Assembly (NCBI GenBank): GCA_019192445.1
Contig: JAHCMK010000002.1
Coordinates: forward strand, 434,001 to 498,000
Source: Oceanococcus sp. HetDA_MAG_MS8
GTDB lineage: Bacteria > Pseudomonadota > Gammaproteobacteria > Nevskiales > Oceanococcaceae
Reading direction: 5' to 3'
DNA length: 64,000 nucleotides
Of the stretch, positions 62,461 through 64,000 are shown one piece after another. The translations under genes and the position numbers were made by a program. Position 1 is the first letter of the stretch. Every line of letters starts with the position of its first letter. Under the pieces are notes generated by a model. The model saw only the letters and a program-made list of their open reading frames with translations. It was not told the DNA's origin and searched no databases.

Positions 62461-62626
62461 TTGATCTGCGAGCGATGAGAGGTGAGTCGCCGCCGCAGCA
62501 CAGAAGCCGCAACATATTCGATATATGTGAGGACTCCGACAAATCGGCAGGACAGCCGATTTGGACGGCGCAGCCGTCGCCGGAGGCGATGCGGTACACG
62601 GATGTACCGCATCAATACCGCCGGCG
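62461..62626. repeat. 166-bp interspersed repeat, copy A
   Basis: Aligns base for base with 62679-62844 at an offset of 218. The last 100 bases (62527-62626) differ at only two positions, the first 66 are diverged. It contains two perfect hairpins: AAATCGGC/GCCGATTT around a six-base loop, and GCGGTACA/TGTACCGC around CGGA. It lies downstream of the ATPase gene and upstream (3' side) of the convergent acyl-CoA dehydrogenase gene. Confidence 0.85.
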
Positions 62627-62678
62627 GCTCAGATCTCGAATGCAGCTACTTGACCCAACTAGACGTGCCGGCGCTGAG

Positions 62679-62844
62679 TTGATCTGCGAGCGAAGCAAGG
62701 TGGGGGGCCGCCGAAACGCAGAGGCCGCAGCGCTCTCAATGTACGTGAGGACTCCGACAAATCGGCAGGACAGCCGATTTGGACGGCGTAGCCGTCGCCG
62801 AAGGCGATGCGGTACACGGATGTACCGCATCAATACCGCCGGCG
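62679..62844. repeat. 166-bp interspersed repeat, copy B
   Basis: Second copy, same hairpins. The 52 bases between the copies are unique. Copy B ends 40 bases before the stop codon of the acyl-CoA dehydrogenase gene, so read-through from either convergent gene would pass both hairpin pairs. Confidence 0.85.
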
Positions 62845-62883
62845 CCCCAGATTGCAAGCGCAGCAATCAAGTCGGTGCTTTCA

Positions 62884-64000
62884 TTAAGCGCAGAGTGCGT
62901 CTAGGGACAACTCCATCATCTCCCCAGCACCCACATCCACGCGCTCCAGCAGGCCTTTGACCTCCGGCAGAATACGCGCCGCGAAGAACTTGGCGGTGGC
63001 GAGCTTGGCAGCCTTGAAGTCGGCATCAGGGTGGTTTTCAGCCGCGTCCAAGATGCGTAGCCAGTAATAACCAATGGCCGTCAAAGAGAAGGCCCGCTGG
63101 AATTCCACAGCGCCAGCACCGGCGTCGTTGGGGTCGGAGTTAAAGCGTTCCCGCAGTTGCTGGGTGGAGGTTTTCAGCGCAGCTAAGGCGGCTTTGAGCG
63201 GCTCGCTCAGGAAGGCTTGTGCAGGTTTGGCAGCAGCAACGGCAGCTTCCACACGGTTGAAGAAGGTATCGGCCATAGCGCCGCCCTTGAGTTGCAGCTT
63301 ACGGCGAACCAAATCCATGGCCTGAATGCCGTTGGTGCCCTCATAGAGGCACAGGATCTTAGAGTCGCGCACCACCTGCTCCACGCCATGCTCGGCAATG
63401 AAGCCGTGACCACCGTATACCTGGACCGCTTCCAAGCCGTTTTCTACGGCCAGGTCCGTGCAGAAGGACTTCACCACAGGAGTGAACAAATCCACCCAGT
63501 CGGTGGCTTCTTCGCGGACTTTGGCATCTGGGTGTGCGGCGGCTAAATCGACGTGGATAGCGGTGTCGTAAGCCATGGCCCGCGAGCCTTCGGTTAATGC
63601 GCGCATCTTCAGCAGCATGCGGCGCACATCTGGGTGATCGGCGATAGGGCCGCCACCGCCGGTAAGGGTTTTGCCCTGAACCCGATCCTTGGCGTAGGAG
63701 AGGGCGCTTTGCAGAGCAAAGTCGGCCTGACCCAGGCCTTGGAAGCCCACCATGATGCGCGCTAGGTTCATCATGGTGAACATGTTCATGATGCCGCGGT
63801 TTTGCTCGCCTACCAGGTAGCCTTCGGCCTCTTCAAACACCATCACGCAGGTGCATGAGCCATGCATACCCATTTTGTGTTCGATGGCTTGGCAGTGAAC
63901 GGGGTTGCGTTCACCCAAAGAGCCGTCGGCATTCACCTTGTACTTGGGCACGATGAAGGTGGATAAGCCTTTGACGCCATCTGGGCTATCGGTGCAGCGG
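62884..64000 (-). CDS. Acyl-CoA dehydrogenase, C-terminal part (5' end off window)
   Basis: FAD enzyme of fatty acyl-CoA beta-oxidation. 371 C-terminal residues are visible; the frame continues past base 64000 (RCTDSPDGVKGLSTFIVPKY), so the GTG-like codon near 63951 is internal. Motifs: HKMGMHGSCTCVMVF, MMNLARIMVGFQGLG, QVYGGHGFIAEHGVEQ, and the catalytic-Glu segment LYEGTNGIQAMDL. The extended C-terminal helical domain (about 100 residues after that motif) points to the long, about 600-residue type of acyl-CoA dehydrogenase. Confidence 0.93.
   Translation of the reverse strand, partial: RCTDSPDGVKGLSTFIVPKYKVNADGSLGERNPVHCQAIEHKMGMHGSCTCVMVFEEAEGYLVGEQNRGIMNMFTMMNLARIMVGFQGLGQADFALQSALSYAKDRVQGKTLTGGGGPIADHPDVRRMLLKMRALTEGSRAMAYDTAIHVDLAAAHPDAKVREEATDWVDLFTPVVKSFCTDLAVENGLEAVQVYGGHGFIAEHGVEQVVRDSKILCLYEGTNGIQAMDLVRRKLQLKGGAMADTFFNRVEAAVAAAKPAQAFLSEPLKAALAALKTSTQQLRERFNSDPNDAGAGAVEFQRAFSLTAIGYYWLRILDAAENHPDADFKAAKLATAKFFAARILPEVKGLLERVDVGAGEMMELSLDALCA

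Noticed and set aside
62461-62844. Repeat pair as a minimal CRISPR array
   Set aside because: Units are 166 bp, diverged at one end, only two in number, and no cas genes are present.
62475-62960. Frames in the 62.4-62.9 kb repeats with repeated RRCGTRMYRINTAG peptides
   Set aside because: The peptide repetition is just the DNA repeat translated twice; no ribosome sites or family matches.

Overview
This is a 64 kb chromosomal window from a gammaproteobacterium. Supporting evidence is a DAP-type murein cluster, LPS export genes, a proteobacterial bc1 complex, ubiquinone genes, SspAB/ClpXP adaptors and a class A RNase P RNA. Gene order in several blocks (ibaG-murA-hisGDC diverging from yrbG-kdsD-kdsC-lptCAB; petABC-sspAB; rsmI/lpoA-yraN) is of the Pseudomonas/Xanthomonadales kind. 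The split metH and the rubredoxin pair would fit a Xanthomonadales/Nevskiales/Salinisphaerales-like lineage, but this placement is inference and was not tested.

Layout. 1-8.4 kb (minus): the dcw operon mraZ-rsmH-ftsL-ftsI-murE-murF-mraY-murD, cut by the left edge, with a sigma70-like promoter overlapped by four 10-bp MraZ boxes. 8.7-9.06 kb: rnpB. 9.2-13.6 kb: rsmI diverging from lpoA-yraN and a GlcD-type flavoprotein. 13.8-17.6 kb (minus): petABC, an intrinsic terminator, then sspAB. 17.7-23.9 kb (minus): a YadGH-like ABC exporter, ibaG, murA, hisG, hisD, hisC. 24.1-28.4 kb (plus): yrbG and the Kdo/LPS-transport genes kdsD, kdsC, lptC, lptA, lptB. 28.4-33.7 kb: gpsA-secB-yibN (minus), envC-ctpA and apaG (plus).

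33.7-38.3 kb is an accessory island, visibly more A+T rich than its surroundings. It holds a three-gene cassette (HEPN-like protein, DUF6602-like PD-(D/E)XK protein, hydrolase-less RelA/SpoT synthetase) that is the best candidate here for an undescribed defence or toxin system. Next to it an AbrB/PIN toxin-antitoxin module is bracketed by two 147-bp direct repeats, the second of which overlaps the end of an orphan RHH antitoxin gene. Small REP-like palindromes are scattered between them.

38.3-49.7 kb: EamA transporter, ubiE-ubiJ-ubiB, a membrane protein and ppx (minus); two small cytochromes c, an RND pump and its fusion protein (plus). 49.7-55.6 kb: rubredoxin reductase and rubredoxin, then cobalamin-dependent methionine synthase split into two genes. 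A small GxxExxY-protein element bounded by inverted triple iterons sits exactly at the domain linker. A 26-bp dyad precedes metH. 55.7-60.9 kb: two small unknown proteins, a PqiA-domain membrane protein, a crotonase, a KAS III-type synthase, an SDR and a DUF4345-like remnant. 61.1-62.3 kb: an acquired DUF4143-type ATPase whose start codon lies in a 10-bp stem. 62.46-62.84 kb: a 166-bp hairpin-rich repeat in two copies. The window ends inside an acyl-CoA dehydrogenase gene (minus).
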